The notes: generated by a model not told the origin, from the letters alone. Counted from the first letter of the stretch, positions 11,514 to 24,741 are shown. The stretch: 64,000 bases of DNA from Hermatobates lingyangjiaoensis (GCA_026182355.1 JAPFBL010000255.1:5643501-5707500); one strand, 5' to 3'. Program-made: numbers and translations.

Positions 11514-14500
11514 ATGGCTAGTTTTGATAGCTTCAAAAGTAACAATGAAGTGGATGAAGAAAATTATTCGATACTGAACAGTATCAAGTTATTGTCTCAT
11601 TCGAAACGAAGGTGATGGAATTAGATGTGTTTATTGTAGATATTTAACCAGAGGTTGATTATGTTATTAGATATGGTGTTCCTTAGATTTATACAATTTA
11701 AGTGAAGTAAACAGTGTTATACAGTATTTTTTGTTGTGAAGTGTTAAATTGCTCATTACAATATAAACAAATCATGAAATGAGTTGTTTTAATTTAAATT
11801 ATTGGTTTTCCGTTTTAAGGTGTACTGTCTGATTTTAGAATCAGGTAATTGAAAAAGACATTTTAATGCTTTCTGTACCACTTATTATTTTCAATTACAA
11901 TTGTAATTAGAGTTTTATAATCCGTGTTTTGTCAATTTGTACTTATTATTTTCATGCATTCTTTGCAACTTATTATTTTCAACCATATTGAGCTTATGAT
12001 AACATACATATAGTTTTTCTTTTACCTTAAGTAATGTAATCGTACTGAAAAATCCGACTTTCAGATGGTTTACACTTTTTGAGGTTCCCTATACTAATTT
12101 TTGATCTTTAAGTAATTTGTAAGTGGATGTACATCCAAATTTTGTAAATTTCTTACATGTCACGCTGTTAAACAAATCTTACTGAAAGTTGACAGATCTA
12201 TAGTTCTTGGTGAAATCTAAGCTATAGTTTAGGCAAGACACCTGATACTGATTTTTCCTACATTCGTGGTAATTCTGGAAATTTGTATCCATTATTGTGT
12301 GAGCATTGCAAGACAAAAAGTTCATGAATTTGGTTACTTGGGCTAGAGTTACTTGTAAGAGGCAATATAATATGAAGTATGATGTACTCAGATTTATACT
12401 GGGCACCACCTACCTGTCTTTCCTCATGGTTAAAATGATCAGAAAATAATTTTGCTTTTATTTTTGATATAAAATGAAAGCCTAGAGGAGTATATTTAAT
12501 TAAATAATTATAAGAGAGGAAAAATAATTATAAGGTAATACGAAAATAGTTTGTAATATAATAAGGAAATTGGAGGGTTTATAGAATGAAAGATACTTCG
12601 TGCAGTTCAGAAAACAAGGGAAGGAAAAAATACTTAAACAGTTATAATAAAAATTGGGAAGCAAATATTATGTAAAAGGGGCGAATGTTCCTAAGGAAGT
12701 TTCGGAACATTAGATGGCGCTAGGATCATACTTTTACATAATATATACCTAGTAAAGTCCGTTTGAAAATTGAAATAATAATTGAATATCAATTTTATAA
12801 TTAAAAGGTATAACCATTTTAATAATTTATTTATAATTTTCTCAGTTATTTTCTCATAATGCTTTCAAAGACCTTTTCAAATGAATTATTCTTATGTTTT
12901 TTCTATTAATATTGCTATTAAATTAATTAACTTAGCATTGTCTATTTGATTTTTTTACTATCATTATCCTTTTTATACTCTGATTTTATAAACATGATTA
13001 ACTGTTATCTGATTTTATGATTTTCAATTATTTAAAATTGTAAAACAAATAGTTTGCTTCAATGTAAAGTGCTGTAGACCACTCCAGATTTATTTATTAT
13101 ATAGTAATTTTGATATATATATAAACATTAAAAGTCCGTTAGGACAACATATCAAACAATTACAAGAAAGGAAGACGTAGAAACAACTCACTTCAATATT
13201 TCAACCTCTTCGTTATTAGGAGAAGAAGAAGAAACTGAGTTGCTGTTTGCCAGCCGAACAGAACTCATCTTCTCCTTCACCTGAAGAGTACGAGGTGAAA
13301 CATTCTAGTGAGTTATATGTTGTTTGTACGTGTTATTTCTTTGGTAATCATTTGATATATATATTTCCAGCTCCGTAATTTTCCTTAGCATTAAAGTTAT
13401 CATGATCAATGACGGCTAGCCCACATCTGTCTTCTCCAACCATTCCTTAATTTCAGAAGGTTAGGTGATGCCCGGATAATATAAGAGTACCAAGTAAATC
13501 ACCTTTAAAAATGTGTATATAAATAAACAATGGTTGAAAAATTCATATTTGGATGTAATTAAAACGAGAAAACATTGAATAATTTAATTTAAAATAATAT
13601 ATACAAAAAAAAACCCAATGGAATAATTATTTAAAATTTTTGTTGTTTTGCAATTGTTAAAAGTTTTGCAATTTATTTACAATTTCTCAGGATGCTTTCA
13701 AAGATTTTTTAAATGATTTTTATTCTTTTATTCCTAGAATGAAGCTTATACTTTTCTTTATTAATGTAATGAAACCAGCATTTCCCATATCATTTCATTT
13801 AACCATGCACATTAAAAGTGATCCATATGAAAAGATAATCATGGTTTCTTGTTTAACATTTCTATTTTCTTCCTTTCATTTTTTGCCTCTCTTCTATTTA
13901 TAACATATTTATTATTTTTTTCGCTGCTCCCCGTTCACGATTGTTGTATTGGTTTGAAACAGTTCACTTTCTACCAGTTTGTCAACTACTTGACTCTTCT
14001 CTATACTACATTTCTCTTCTACAAGTCGGTGTAGAGCAGAAATTGTGGAGTAATGTGTCTGTCTGCATTTTGTATTTCTGAGTATATATGTTAATAAATA
14101 GCCACCCTAAGACAGAATGAACAAAAGAGGATACAGAGTTCAAGAAATAATTCAGAGTTTGCCATTAATACGAAACACAGTTACAATCTCAAAATTTAAA
14201 CATTTCAGTGAAGCGTTATTAGGGCAAAAAGAGAAAGGGAAACCAAGAAAACAGGCTTGCGGTGTAAATTTCATTGCTAATATTATTGATATTGAATTGT
14301 ACTTAGAACTTTAGTTTGTTTCCCATTAAGAATTTGTGTACGACTAAAAATTGTTTATAATTATCTATATTAGCGTAAAATATTTATCAAATTATCGTTA
14401 ATTTATGTAGCAAATGATTATATTTTAGAAGGTAATTTTTGTATTAAATATTTAATAAATGAATATTGCGAAATTTACTTGTTATCTGAAAAGAATCAGG

Positions 14501-17500
14501 AATAATAAATAGAGTCCTTGATCTTTTTTCCCGTTGACGATTGTACTTTGACTAACAAATATAAGTATAATAAGATAGTTAAATAATTATGACATTTTTA
14601 TTTAAATTTGAAGGAAATATCCAATTTTGCTCTATTGTGAACTATTTTTTTTGTTTTAGCAAACTTGGTAGAAAGAAGACCAGCGATTACTCTGCGAATG
14701 ATTTGAGAAGAATAAATGACTCTTCAAGTGGCCATTTAGTGAATTCCAGCTCGGGAAGTACCAGCAGGAGCTCATCGAATGATTCTAATCTTAGTGTAGC
14801 AAGTGACTTTGAAGTTCTTAAGAATGATTGCTCATCATCCTCATCTTATTGTGGAAGAGATGTTAGCAAAGTTATAACCGAAGAGAATGTTGGAAGGAAG
14901 TCAGTTCAGGATAGTTGTGTACGAACTTCATTTAATCCATTAGAAGGAATTCTTGAACAATCAATCATCAGTAATTTTAAGAGAACTGACTACAATTATG
15001 ATGGGGATGACCTTTTGTCTGCTGATGATTCACAGATAAAAGATAAGTTGAACTGGTCTCGCCCATCAACGATACAAAATAATTCTTTGACGCTTACTAG
15101 TGATAAAAACTCAAAATCGATTTTAGAACCGATTGCTGAGCTAACAAACAACGGTGGTTCTTATTCTTATTCAGATTTTTTTATTACAGATGATGTGAAT
15201 AAGAATCGATCAAATGAAATTGTTCATTCTAAATTTGAAGAAGATCTTAATTCTGAAGATTATGTTGATACTGAAATGAAAAAACAACCACTATTCGAAG
15301 CATCCGAATATGAAAAAGATGACTTAAATTCGAATTTTAATGGTTTTGATCACGTTTTAAATAATGCTGTTTTAACTGAGAGTGTTAATGGTGAGAAATT
15401 AATGGAAGAAGGACGTTACGACGGAAAGGGAAGTGATTTTCAGAGCGTTAAAGAAGGTTCTTGTTTCTTTAGTAGTGGAAATACTAGTGGATTTAGTGAA
15501 CAATCTAACAGTATGCATATGAAAACTTCATTCAATACTGATAAAGACAGTGTGGATGGGCTAATTAGAAACAAATCGAGTATGAAGCAGAATCTCATGA
15601 AAATGTACAATTCATCTTATGATGGGCATATGGGTATAACAACGGATAATAAATGTAACTCTGTGGATGTGGATCTAAAGGGCAAATCACGGCCAGAAAT
15701 GGGAGCTAATAACCTAAGAAATAAAAAATGTGAAGAATTTATCGGGAATTTCCATATTGAACAAAAATCTCAAACCAAACCAGACAATTGTTTGGCATCT
15801 GTTCCTCAGATAGAAGGCCCAGTTTTTTCCCTTAGAGATATGTCTTCTGTAATGAAAGATGGTGTTTTAAATAGTATTAATGGAAATAAACCCGAAACTA
15901 ACGTTTATTCTGCGTCACTGAATGAAAGAATTTTAAAAGATCACACTAAAATGAGAGATAGTTCTTTGACATCATATTCAGATGATGTTAAACAAATCCC
16001 TACAAAATTGGGAGGAAATAATTCAATGAATAAAGTACATGGTGATTTGATTTTGTGTACAGCAAATTCTAATGACTTTATAAGAAGTAGTGATATAAAA
16101 GTGGTTGGGAACCATGACTTTAACGCTCCTAACGTTTCGAGTTTGAATAATTCGTTGGAATATAAGCGTGGCATCGGAACTTATATTACGAAAGATGATG
16201 CTACTGGTGTAGATAGCGTAGACGGAAAGATAAAGATGAGCGAAAATGGCAAAAAAATGGAGGAATGTGAAAAATCTGACTCTTTCACTTTAATCAAAGA
16301 TGGAATTGAAAAATATACTATTGGACGTTACAAAGGTTGTACTACTGTACCTGAAACTAATAAGAAACGTTTTGTAGATATCGGGAATATTTTAACTGAT
16401 CAGGAAAGAGTAAAAGTAGAACATTTTGAGGATGTAGGTTCTGTAAATTCAGAAATGAAACGTTTTATTCCAGACAGTGTAAAGTGTACTCCTCAAATCA
16501 ACAAGTGTGAAAAAGTTAGAGTTTCTAACGATTCTTTTAATTTAAGAAATAATGGTATTCCCATTCAAACTGCATCTGTAAATACCTCTAGTACTAAAGA
16601 TAAAAAGGATAATCATGCTTTTATAAATAAAAGAGATAACGTTTTTTCCTTCAAAAAGAATAAAGAATTGGATTCTAAAAATCATGGTGTTGGATCAAAT
16701 TTAGTGAACAAAAAGCTTAATTTGGATGGTAACGACCATATAGAAAATAAGGAAAACAGTATTAATGCTAAGCAAGAATTTATTGCAAAACATCAACCAG
16801 AATTTCATTCAAGAAAAGTTTTGAACTTAACATCAAGTGTTGAAAATATCAGAAATAAAGATGAAAACGTAAATCGAAAAGTACTCGCAGAAGACGTTAT
16901 TGAACATGTACCTGTGATGAATGCTGAATTAATTGCTAAAACTGAAGATCCGTTTGTGAGGCCCATGACGCCGGTAAACCAACGTAGAAGTAAAATGAAT
17001 CAACATTTATTCCCTCCATCTAATGGGGTCAATCCTCATTTTGGAAATGATATTTATGTTAATGGAAAAAGATATGTTACCTTAAGCTTACTGGGGAAAG
17101 GTGGTTCTTCTTGCGTATTCCAGGTAATTTCAATTTTAATTTAAACAAAGTAAGTTAGCATAAATTGTTAAATAGTTGGGTAAGTAATGTTATAATCAGG
17201 TTGCATTAACCGTAATCTGCTGTTGCTACTCCTGGTTCCATATGTTTTTACAAGATAAGGTTATTTTACAATGTAATAGTAAAACGAAATAATGCAAAAT
17301 AGCCACAACGAAAAATCTGAGTGGTCTGCACTCAACTTTACTATTGTAAACATACTGCCTGCCAAACTCGTAGATTATCAGTTGAGTTTTTGTTTTATTT
17401 TAATGTGACTATCGTGTTGACGTGATATTAAACTCTCTGATCATGTATCATCAAACTCATAGATAATCAATGTAAATATTTCAATTTTTTTTATTATAGT

Positions 17501-20500
17501 TATATAATAACATCTTATCGGTTATAAGTACCTAGAAAGCTTTGATCTAGAATGATACGATATGTTATTGTTTTCTGAGTGCCTGAGTCTCATCGAACTT
17601 GTTCGTCTCGGAAATGGAATCGTTTTCATAGAAATAATACTTATCCAAACAAAATACGCTTTTGCGTAGTTGTTACTGTGAATATTTATTCATAGCTTTG
17701 AATGAATTTCAAAGCTATGGAAATCCTCTTCCATATGTGATACTTCTAGTTCAGTGAAATCTTAGTTGAGTTGTTTGAGCTGAATGACTAAACTGGGAAA
17801 TCTGGTAACATTATATTGAGTAATGGTAGAAACAGATTGTTAAGAATCAAAAAGATCTCTTAAGAACATGGGGTCTTAACAGATCTATATTTTGGGTCTA
17901 TAATATCACTATTACTATTGTGATAAAAAAATGGTATGATATGCATCAGCTGTATAATATCCTAATATAAATTAACAATGTATCTATATTAACGTTAAAA
18001 ACACGCAGAGAAACCTGACAGAGGATAGGTAATAGTTTGGCCTATGTGTTGTCCGATCCAGTTCCACTCGTAGAATATTTTAGAAGGCGTCTAAGTACAC
18101 AAATGATCGCCTTGATTGGAAGCTTCCTGATTCCAAGCAAGGGACTCCGGTCAGAAGATAAACTGATAGGTCAAAACTTAATAGTAAGCAGTAAGAATAT
18201 GTCACTCTCAAGTGGAACCTGGGCACAAGGGAAAGATGTAGTGGACGACGAGTATGAAAAGATTGGAGTCAAACAAATCTGCGGCCTGGAGGCTTTTTTG
18301 GATAGCATCGGTGCTCAAAGTCCTATAAAACACAGTCTCTCAGTTTAATTATAATAATGTGTCAGATTCTTATAATGTTTGTGGATGTAGTCACATTAAA
18401 ACAAAAGAAATCATTAAATTGATGAACTATAATTTTGATAATATTTACAATAGCGTTTGATCGTGCGTCTACATCCAGTTGATTGTATTTACTGATAGTA
18501 AAGTTGAAGGTGGGCCACTCCAATTTTTTTGTTTTACAAATATTGAACATCAGTTGTTTCAGAGTATCTAAAATTGCAAACTATTATAGTGATTTCAGTT
18601 CATTTTTGTTTTTATTTAATGTTTAATGTCATATTCAATGCTTTTAATTGAATAAATATTGTATACCTGATTTAACATTTTTATGATCTAAAGGTAATTT
18701 GTAAATTTCTTTAAAATTATTGTTTACTTAATGAATATATTAATAATGAAATAATTAATAATTTTACAAATAATCGTTATTGTTTTAAATTATCTTAAAA
18801 AAGATTTAAATATATCCTTATTTTAATATCTTCTCAACGGATTAGATTTACTTATTCTATTTATCATTTTCAGGTTTTAGATATTGAAACATCTAAATCC
18901 GTTGCTATAAAGAAAGTAGATCTTTCTATGGTTGATGACTGCATTGCAAATGGTTATTTGAATGAAGTACATGTATTGGAAAAACTACAGGAATGTGAAA
19001 CCGTGATCAAAATGTTTGATTAGTAAGTGAAAGTTATTCATCTTAATAGAAAATTGAATTTACTCATTAGGTTCACAAGGTTTCAAAGTTAAAACTTAAA
19101 GTATATGAATATTGGATTTATGTCATTATTCTTTTGCTTTTGTTAACTTTCTATGAAGTTAAACATTCTACAATTAAACAATATATTTTTGTTTGCCTAA
19201 AAGTATAATGATATTTTCCCCTTATTCTGCTGTTTTATTGTAAGTGTATTTTTTTTTTCTAATATTTCATTCAAGAAGTTTGTTTAACCCTAGATTTTTT
19301 ATCAAAATCACCCTAGAAGATAGGCTTTTCAATATTTAATTAATTTGATTGTTAATGTGCTTCATTGTTTCAGCGAGTACAATGAAAAAAGTAAGACGTT
19401 ACTTGTGGTTATGGAGAAGGGTGACATTGATTTTTCAAACTTAATGAAAGAAATAAACAAAACCAGGAAACTTCCCATTTCCCTTGTTATCGCTTATTGG
19501 ATGGAAATGTTGAATGCAGTCAGAGATATACATGAGCGAGGTTTTATTTTTATTTAGAGTTATGTAACCAGTTAAGCAGAAACTGAAAGTGATGTTATTA
19601 CAATTTCTGATTCAAGCTATTCTTCAATGCAAATATTAAAATGTAATATTGTAAAGCCGATTCAGGTTGAAAGCTTGTAAGTTTTTTAGTTATTAGTGAA
19701 TGAAATATGAGCACCTTGTGTTTAAAATTAAGCTACAGTTAATTGAAAGCAGGACAGTTACAGCTTTATGGCTAATGCAAATATTAATAGAGCAAAAAGT
19801 GCTAATGTGTCAAGTTGTATATCCAGTTTCCAGTTACGGTTTCTTGGTTACACAGCAGAAGGTTTAGTGAAACGATCATCCGCCTTTCTTTAGGCTTATA
19901 TTTTTTTAAGGACCTACAACATTTTATGTGTGTATTACAAAATAAACTTGTTTCAACCTCATGGATTATAAATTTAATGAGTTAGTTTATTATTAAGTGG
20001 CTGTAATTGTTATTAGAGTTAAGGTTAAAATCAAATGACTGGTTTAGCTAGAAATATGTAAATTTATGATCATTTCATTGTCACTAATTAGAATATCTTG
20101 AAAAATGAACTTCAAATAGTGTGGATATTATTTTGAATTTTCTCAGGGGCCTCCTTTCCCCTAAGAGGCGATCATATTTTTTTGGAAAGTGGCAGCTTTA
20201 CCATTAAGTCGTTAAAAGTATATTTCTGGGTGTTCATTCATAAAATTATATAAAGTATAGTACAGTGTAAGTTACTGAGGGAGTGTTCGTTTATTTATCA
20301 TTTCTTTTGTTGTATAGTAAGCCCTCTTCATTGCAATCCACCTTTCTTTTTGACTTCCTTGTTTAGTAGTTTTCTAACTTGTGTATGTATTTTAGTATCA
20401 CAGATTTTTGTGGAATTTTGAGGTGTATACATTTTGTTTTAATATTTATTATTTTTATTTGTTAGGCAGAAAACAATTTTTTCCCCTATAAAAATATGAA

Positions 20501-23500
20501 GTACTAAATAGATAAAAAAACTTAAATGAAAATACATATTATTACACATACAAAACAAATAAAATATGTTCTGAGAATCAAAGATTGAGAGGACCCAAAG
20601 CATGCTCCTACTACAATATGTTAGTTATGTAAAATTGCTGTAGAAATCCCTCTTGATCCGTTTTTAAAATTCAGTAAATGAACTGGGTACAAGTTACAAA
20701 TATTACTATTTTTCGTCACTTAATAAATATTTAGTATAACCTCTCCTAGCAGCATCTTACGTGTACAGTAAAACGTATGACTTGCAGACTGATTGAGAAG
20801 GTGTTTTTGTTTTAAAACACTTTTTTTGGCCAATCTAGGCTTGCCATCTATAAATAATAATGTTTCAAACGAAAAGAGTAAAAAGAGGATCGAAATAACT
20901 GTATAGGTAGAGTTAATAAAAATTTGAAATACTGGTAAAGAAGAAAATAGATATGTCGGACTATTTCGCAGTTTTTACTTATTGTGTAAAATAACACTCG
21001 TGGTAAACGAGAATTTACTGTCTATGGATTTTATAACTGAAAGAAATAGGGCATAATAAATGATTTTATTTGGTGCGCAACATTGTTTAGTTGCGCTTTG
21101 GCTGTAAAACAACCAAAGTATAAAATCATTGGTTTTAAACGATATCACAGAAACTTGAAAGTTAGTTGTTCACGGTTAGTATCATAGAAATAAATCAGCC
21201 TAGCACTAATATGTCGCGTGAAACATATTCTCAGGTAGAATGACATTACACCCCAACATGAAAATGAAGAGTTTTTCATTTAATGATTAAATTTAGCAAT
21301 ATTTTTATGTTCTACAAATGAGAAAAAATATACTCTGTAAAATATATATGTTGTAAAATACTGGCATTTGTTATTACATTTAGCCAAGGAATCTGATATC
21401 TGAAGTTTTATTGAAATATTTGAAGGAATCCTTCATTCGGATTTGAAACCAGCGAATTTTCTCCTGGTTGCTGGAAGATTAAAGCTGATAGATTTCGGGA
21501 TAGCTTCGTCTATACAAGGTGACATGACCAGTGTTGTGAAGGAACAGATGTCTGGAACATTTCTGTACATGAGCCCTGAAGCACTTATATGCAACAGTGA
21601 TACTAGACCATTCCACAAGGTAAAAATGATTGTAATCAGATTATCATGATCTATTAATAGTTATTAGCGGCTCTCTTTATCATATTGTGATCATGAAATT
21701 ATAGGATTGTAATTATTAAAGATATTCCTAAATTAATCAATTGGAGCCTAGGTTTTTTTGGGGTTAATTAATGAGAGCGTAGCATACATTTGGAAAATTT
21801 AGACTTTTAACAGACTATTTCTTATTTTTTAAGATAGTTGTTTAATTTGTAGTTTGTTTTATAAAACTATAACGGGTGTTTTATTGTTCTAGATTTCTTA
21901 CAAAAGTGATGTTTGGTCCCTTGGATGTATACTCTACAGCCTGGTCTACGGAAAGCCACCATATGCGAAGTTCTCTCACCCTTGGGGTCGTGCTGGTGCA
22001 CTAACTGATCCAGGATGTCTGCCCAGTTTTCCATCTGATCCAGAGATCCCTATTGTGCTCCAAATTTGTCTAAGGTGGTGTCTAAAGAAGAAGCCCAAAG
22101 AGAGACCCACTGTAAACCAACTGTTGAATTTACCGTACCTCTGCCCTCCTTCCTCCACTTCGTATGGTTCCAGGATCAACTCTGATACCTTCTCATATAT
22201 TATGGAGGTATGATATGTCTTGATACACCTTCACAATTAATAATGTTGCGAACTAATATAGTGTTAGGTTATAGTTATTAAGTCAACGGAAATTATAAAT
22301 ATATTAAGATGTTCCCTTAATTACTTCTTGGATGGCCGGAATAAGAATGGACACAAGAACAAGTACATCGTTGAGTTTTCTGTATACACTAAAACGTAAC
22401 TCTTAGGCAATCTATAGATAAAAACTTCTAAGAAAGGTAATGTACAATCTTCTATTGCGAATTGGATTGTCGTCATTAAGGAATTTAATTTTGTTAGAAA
22501 GGAAGTTTTATTTATAGATTTGTGATAGATGAATAATGTATTCCACTTCATAGGCTTGCTTGAAATATTGAATTAGTTTTTCTAATAGTAACAACGTAAG
22601 TGGTAGTAATTTGTAAACTAAAAGCTTGTGGGAAACTGGAGTATAGTGTTATTTGTAAAATTCTTTGGAAATATTGTAATAAAATCTACAGAGGCCAAAC
22701 TGGTAAATCTAAAAATACTTGTCAGACAACATCAATATAACATAGTTAGAGGTGATAAAGTAGCTCCTTATTCTTTCTTATAAATACAGGGATACCTCAA
22801 CCAACGTCGTCAATTGGGACCAGGAGAGACGACTTGAGTCGAATTAACTGGTCTCTAGACTCAACTGAAAATAATCTTTCCTAGTTCTGTACAATATTTG
22901 TGCAATGGTGAATGCAATTTTCAATAATATAAGGCTAATTCCTTACAACAGGGCTAATAATTCTAAGCTTACTTACTCTTCATACTACATGGTACGGAAA
23001 AAAAGATTACGAATAGCCTAAAATTTGATGTTCACCGAACATCTCGAATGCTTTCTTTATGAATGTGTTTTGCTGTGACATAAAATAAAAGCATTCTTTG
23101 AGGTTAAACATTGCAATAATAAGGCTAGAAAAAAAAAAACATTATAAATTTAGTATAGATAAACTTTAATTCTCCTGCAGCTATTGGTTAGTGTAATAAA
23201 ATACCCTCTCCTGCATATAATTGTGATTATAACGGCTTTATAATCATATTATTATTCCGATATTTGTAGCAGACAAACGTAAAGTTGAATATCTGACGAA
23301 ACCGATTTATAATCTAGATCAACTTAACTCGAAACGACGTAGGCCGAGGTATACGTGAAGTTCATGATTTAAATTAGTTGAAATCTAAAATGACCTGGTT
23401 TGAAAAATCGATGTTAAGGAATATTACCGGGTCGTCTTTGGTGAAATATAATAGGTCAAATACTATAAACATTACTACTACTACTAATAATAATAATAGT

Positions 23501-24481
23501 GTTAACCAGAGCAATAGCTTTGTCTACAAGGGCTGACTGCTAGCAAATAACTTTTACTTCATTCTTCCTGTATTCCTTATTCTTCCCTGACATACCATCA
23601 CTAACCCTTTCCTTGCATTTACATCCTTTAAAATACCTCTCTTACCTCCCTGCCTAAATCTGTCCACACCAGGTATCCATCTTACATCACTTGTTTCAGT
23701 TTGAGTAAATCTCAAACTGAAGTCCAGGATGTGGACTCTGACGAAGACCACATCTTTTGGTTGAAAGATCTTACATTTCCGATTCTCTTATTGTGGTTTA
23801 GACTTTATTTCACGTGTTTACTGTGAAATCTTGGTGTTATATTACTATTTATGTATCTGATTATAGTTATATAAATGCTAAGAAGCCTCTGTGTTCAAAA
23901 ACTTTAATAATTTACAGGGTATATTCCCAAAACTATTAATTACATTAAGAATAATGTCTACAATAGTATTACTCAGGAGTAGTATTCAAAATATTCCTGG
24001 AGAAGTTTGATTCATATACTTACATTTTAAATACTAGACTGTGTATTTAATATGCAGTTCTCTTTCATCCATCGTAACCTAATGAAATGTTTTGTTTTTA
24101 TGAAACATTTATATCTAGAGTCTTTTATTATTTTTCCCAACATGAATAAATAAGACGCTAAAACTTTTCACCGTGCACTTAACTTTAGTAGCATTAGAAA
24201 GTCACATTTAACTATATTACTTTGATAAAATTATTATTCTTATTCTCTAAGAAAGAATCATCAAACCGAATTTGACCTAAAAATTATTTGTGTTGATAAG
24301 TTTTCTATAAATAAGTCGATAAGTATATTTAATTTTTATGTAATATCTTTCTTTTTGAGAAATTTAAAACCTTCGAAGTGATAAAATCATCAGTATCTTA
24401 TGCATTAACTTATATGTAATAATGATATTTCTTTGCCCACAGATGTTTCCTGATTGCTGTGTTTCTAGAAACATGCATTAA
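11514..24481 (+). CDS. TTK: TTK/Mps1-type dual-specificity protein kinase, 7 coding exons, about 1,141 aa
   Basis: Coding exons are 11,514-11,611, 14,660-17,123, 18,874-19,022, 19,374-19,540, 21,426-21,619, 21,893-22,207 and 24,443-24,481; phases match at every junction. TTK is the kinetochore kinase that starts spindle-checkpoint signalling by phosphorylating KNL1-type MELT repeats. The kinase domain begins at the end of exon 2 with the Gly loop GKGGSS (residue ~845), followed by VAIKK (Lys ~867), [19 protein letters not shown] (Asp ~965; HSD instead of HRD is typical of Mps1), IDFGIA (Asp ~982), an activation loop [15 protein letters not shown] and [11 protein letters not shown]. Exon 2 alone encodes ~820 residues, Ser/Asn/Lys-rich and probably disordered, with no N-terminal TPR domain evident. 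Exon 1 is inferred: its phase fits and gives HSKR-S-KLGRKK, but it lies 3 kb upstream. The exon 4 donor (GTTTTA) is weak. Without the last splice the protein would end at 22,213 (MEV-stop). The symbol is by kinase-domain similarity. Confidence 0.88.
12667..12742. repeat. 76-bp palindromic mini-element
   Basis: The ends form a 12-bp perfect inverted repeat (ATTATGTAAAAG / CTTTTACATAAT). Inside is a second stem made of GAATGTTCC-like and GGAACATT words. It lies in the first intron of TTK. The size and nested symmetry suggest a tiny MITE or a remnant hairpin; no target-site duplication is certain because both flanks are AT-rich. Confidence 0.5.
13062..13098 (-). repeat. isolated terminal repeat of the TIR transposon family
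   Basis: Read on the minus strand, this matches the family terminus (AAATCTGGAGTGGTCTACAG followed by an ACTTTAC-like box). No partner end was found within a few kb. Confidence 0.4.
13146..13358. repeat. palindromic pair with eroded hammerhead-like cores (P2)
   Basis: Two segments face each other between short TATATATA runs. The left arm on the minus strand reads ...CGAAGAGGTTGAAATATTG and the right arm on the plus strand reads CACCTGAAGAGTACGAGGTG followed by GAAACATT. CTGAAGA fits the CUGANGA hammerhead core and GAAA follows a few bases later, but stem II is short. Arm similarity continues outward through AACTCACT and a ATATCAAA-like edge. It lies in TTK intron 1. Confidence 0.5.
17311..18530 (+). 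mobile_element. 1.2-kb DNA-transposon-like element with terminal inverted repeats
   Basis: The left end (AAAAATCTGAGTGGTCTGCA then a CTTTACTAT box) is matched in inverted orientation by the right end at about 18,495-18,530. Related ends occur at 6.6, 13.1, 51.6 and 61.6 kb, so this is a dispersed family. The element lies wholly within the TTK intron between the Gly-loop exon and the VAIK exon. It holds a 103-codon open frame at 18,037-18,348 of no recognised family. A 12-bp-stem hairpin (CATAGCTTTGAA / TTCAAAGCTATG) lies near 17,690-17,720. No target-site duplication could be fixed. Confidence 0.55.
18037..18348 (+). CDS. 103-codon open frame inside the TIR element, unknown
   Basis: An uninterrupted ATG-to-stop frame of mixed composition, with an acidic patch ([11 protein letters not shown]), inside an intronic TIR element. 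It has no hallmark I recognise (no DDE context, zinc-binding cluster or membrane segment). It may be a transposase fragment or chance. Confidence 0.2.
   Translation: MAYVLSDPVPLVEYFRRRLSTQMIALIGSFLIPSKGLRSEDKLIGQNLIVSSKNMSLSSGTWAQGKDVVDDEYEKIGVKQICGLEAFLDSIGAQSPIKHSLSV
22640..23815 (+). mobile_element. group-D Penelope-like element relic in the last TTK intron
   Basis: Near 22,650-22,760 the plus strand reads, with stops, as a decayed GIY-YIG segment containing [13 protein letters not shown] (compare the YxGxT core of PLE endonucleases). Around 23,520-23,815 lies a terminal segment shared with 32,240-32,545 and 49,210-49,480. In it a hammerhead-like core can be read: CTGACGA at 23,738-23,744, a stem II with GACCA and TGGTT arms, then GAAA at 23,763-23,766 and a minimal stem III (A-G, loop AT, C-T). 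The middle is rearranged. The insertion lies between the penultimate and last predicted exons of TTK. Confidence 0.6.
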
Positions 24482-24735
24482 TCGAACCAGATTTGAAAAG
24501 AAGGCTGTGATTGAGAATGGCATGGCGCATTAAATTTTCAACATATCCATGATAAATTAAATTTTGTCTTTGTAATGTTTCTTCCAAAGCCTTGTATGTA
24601 TGTACATTTATATGTTTATTTTTATATGCTTTAATTTTTTTTTTTGATTGTTAATTGTTCATATTTTATAAGTATATTTAACTGAGTATCTAATATGTTT
24701 AGTGAAAATATTTTTTAGTTGTAATCTTTGAGATA

Positions 24736-24741
24736 ATTAAA
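24736..24741 (+). terminator. candidate poly(A) signal of TTK
   Basis: An ATTAAA hexamer about 255 nt after the predicted stop codon; a further AATAAA-type word lies near 24,937. Either could serve; neither is proven. Confidence 0.3.

Noticed and set aside
14589..14659. ATG at 14,589 as the TTK start
   Set aside because: The segment ends in a polypyrimidine tract and AG (TTTTTTTTGTTTTAG), a textbook acceptor. The phase fits an exon ending at 11,611, so this ATG lies in the intron.
15941..16174. Antisense open frame within TTK exon 2
   Set aside because: It is a shadow of the long coding exon; it has no features of its own and runs opposite to a clear gene.
21976..22179. Minus-strand open frame over the kinase exon
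   Set aside because: Complement of the TTK exon encoding [11 protein letters not shown] and following; no independent support.
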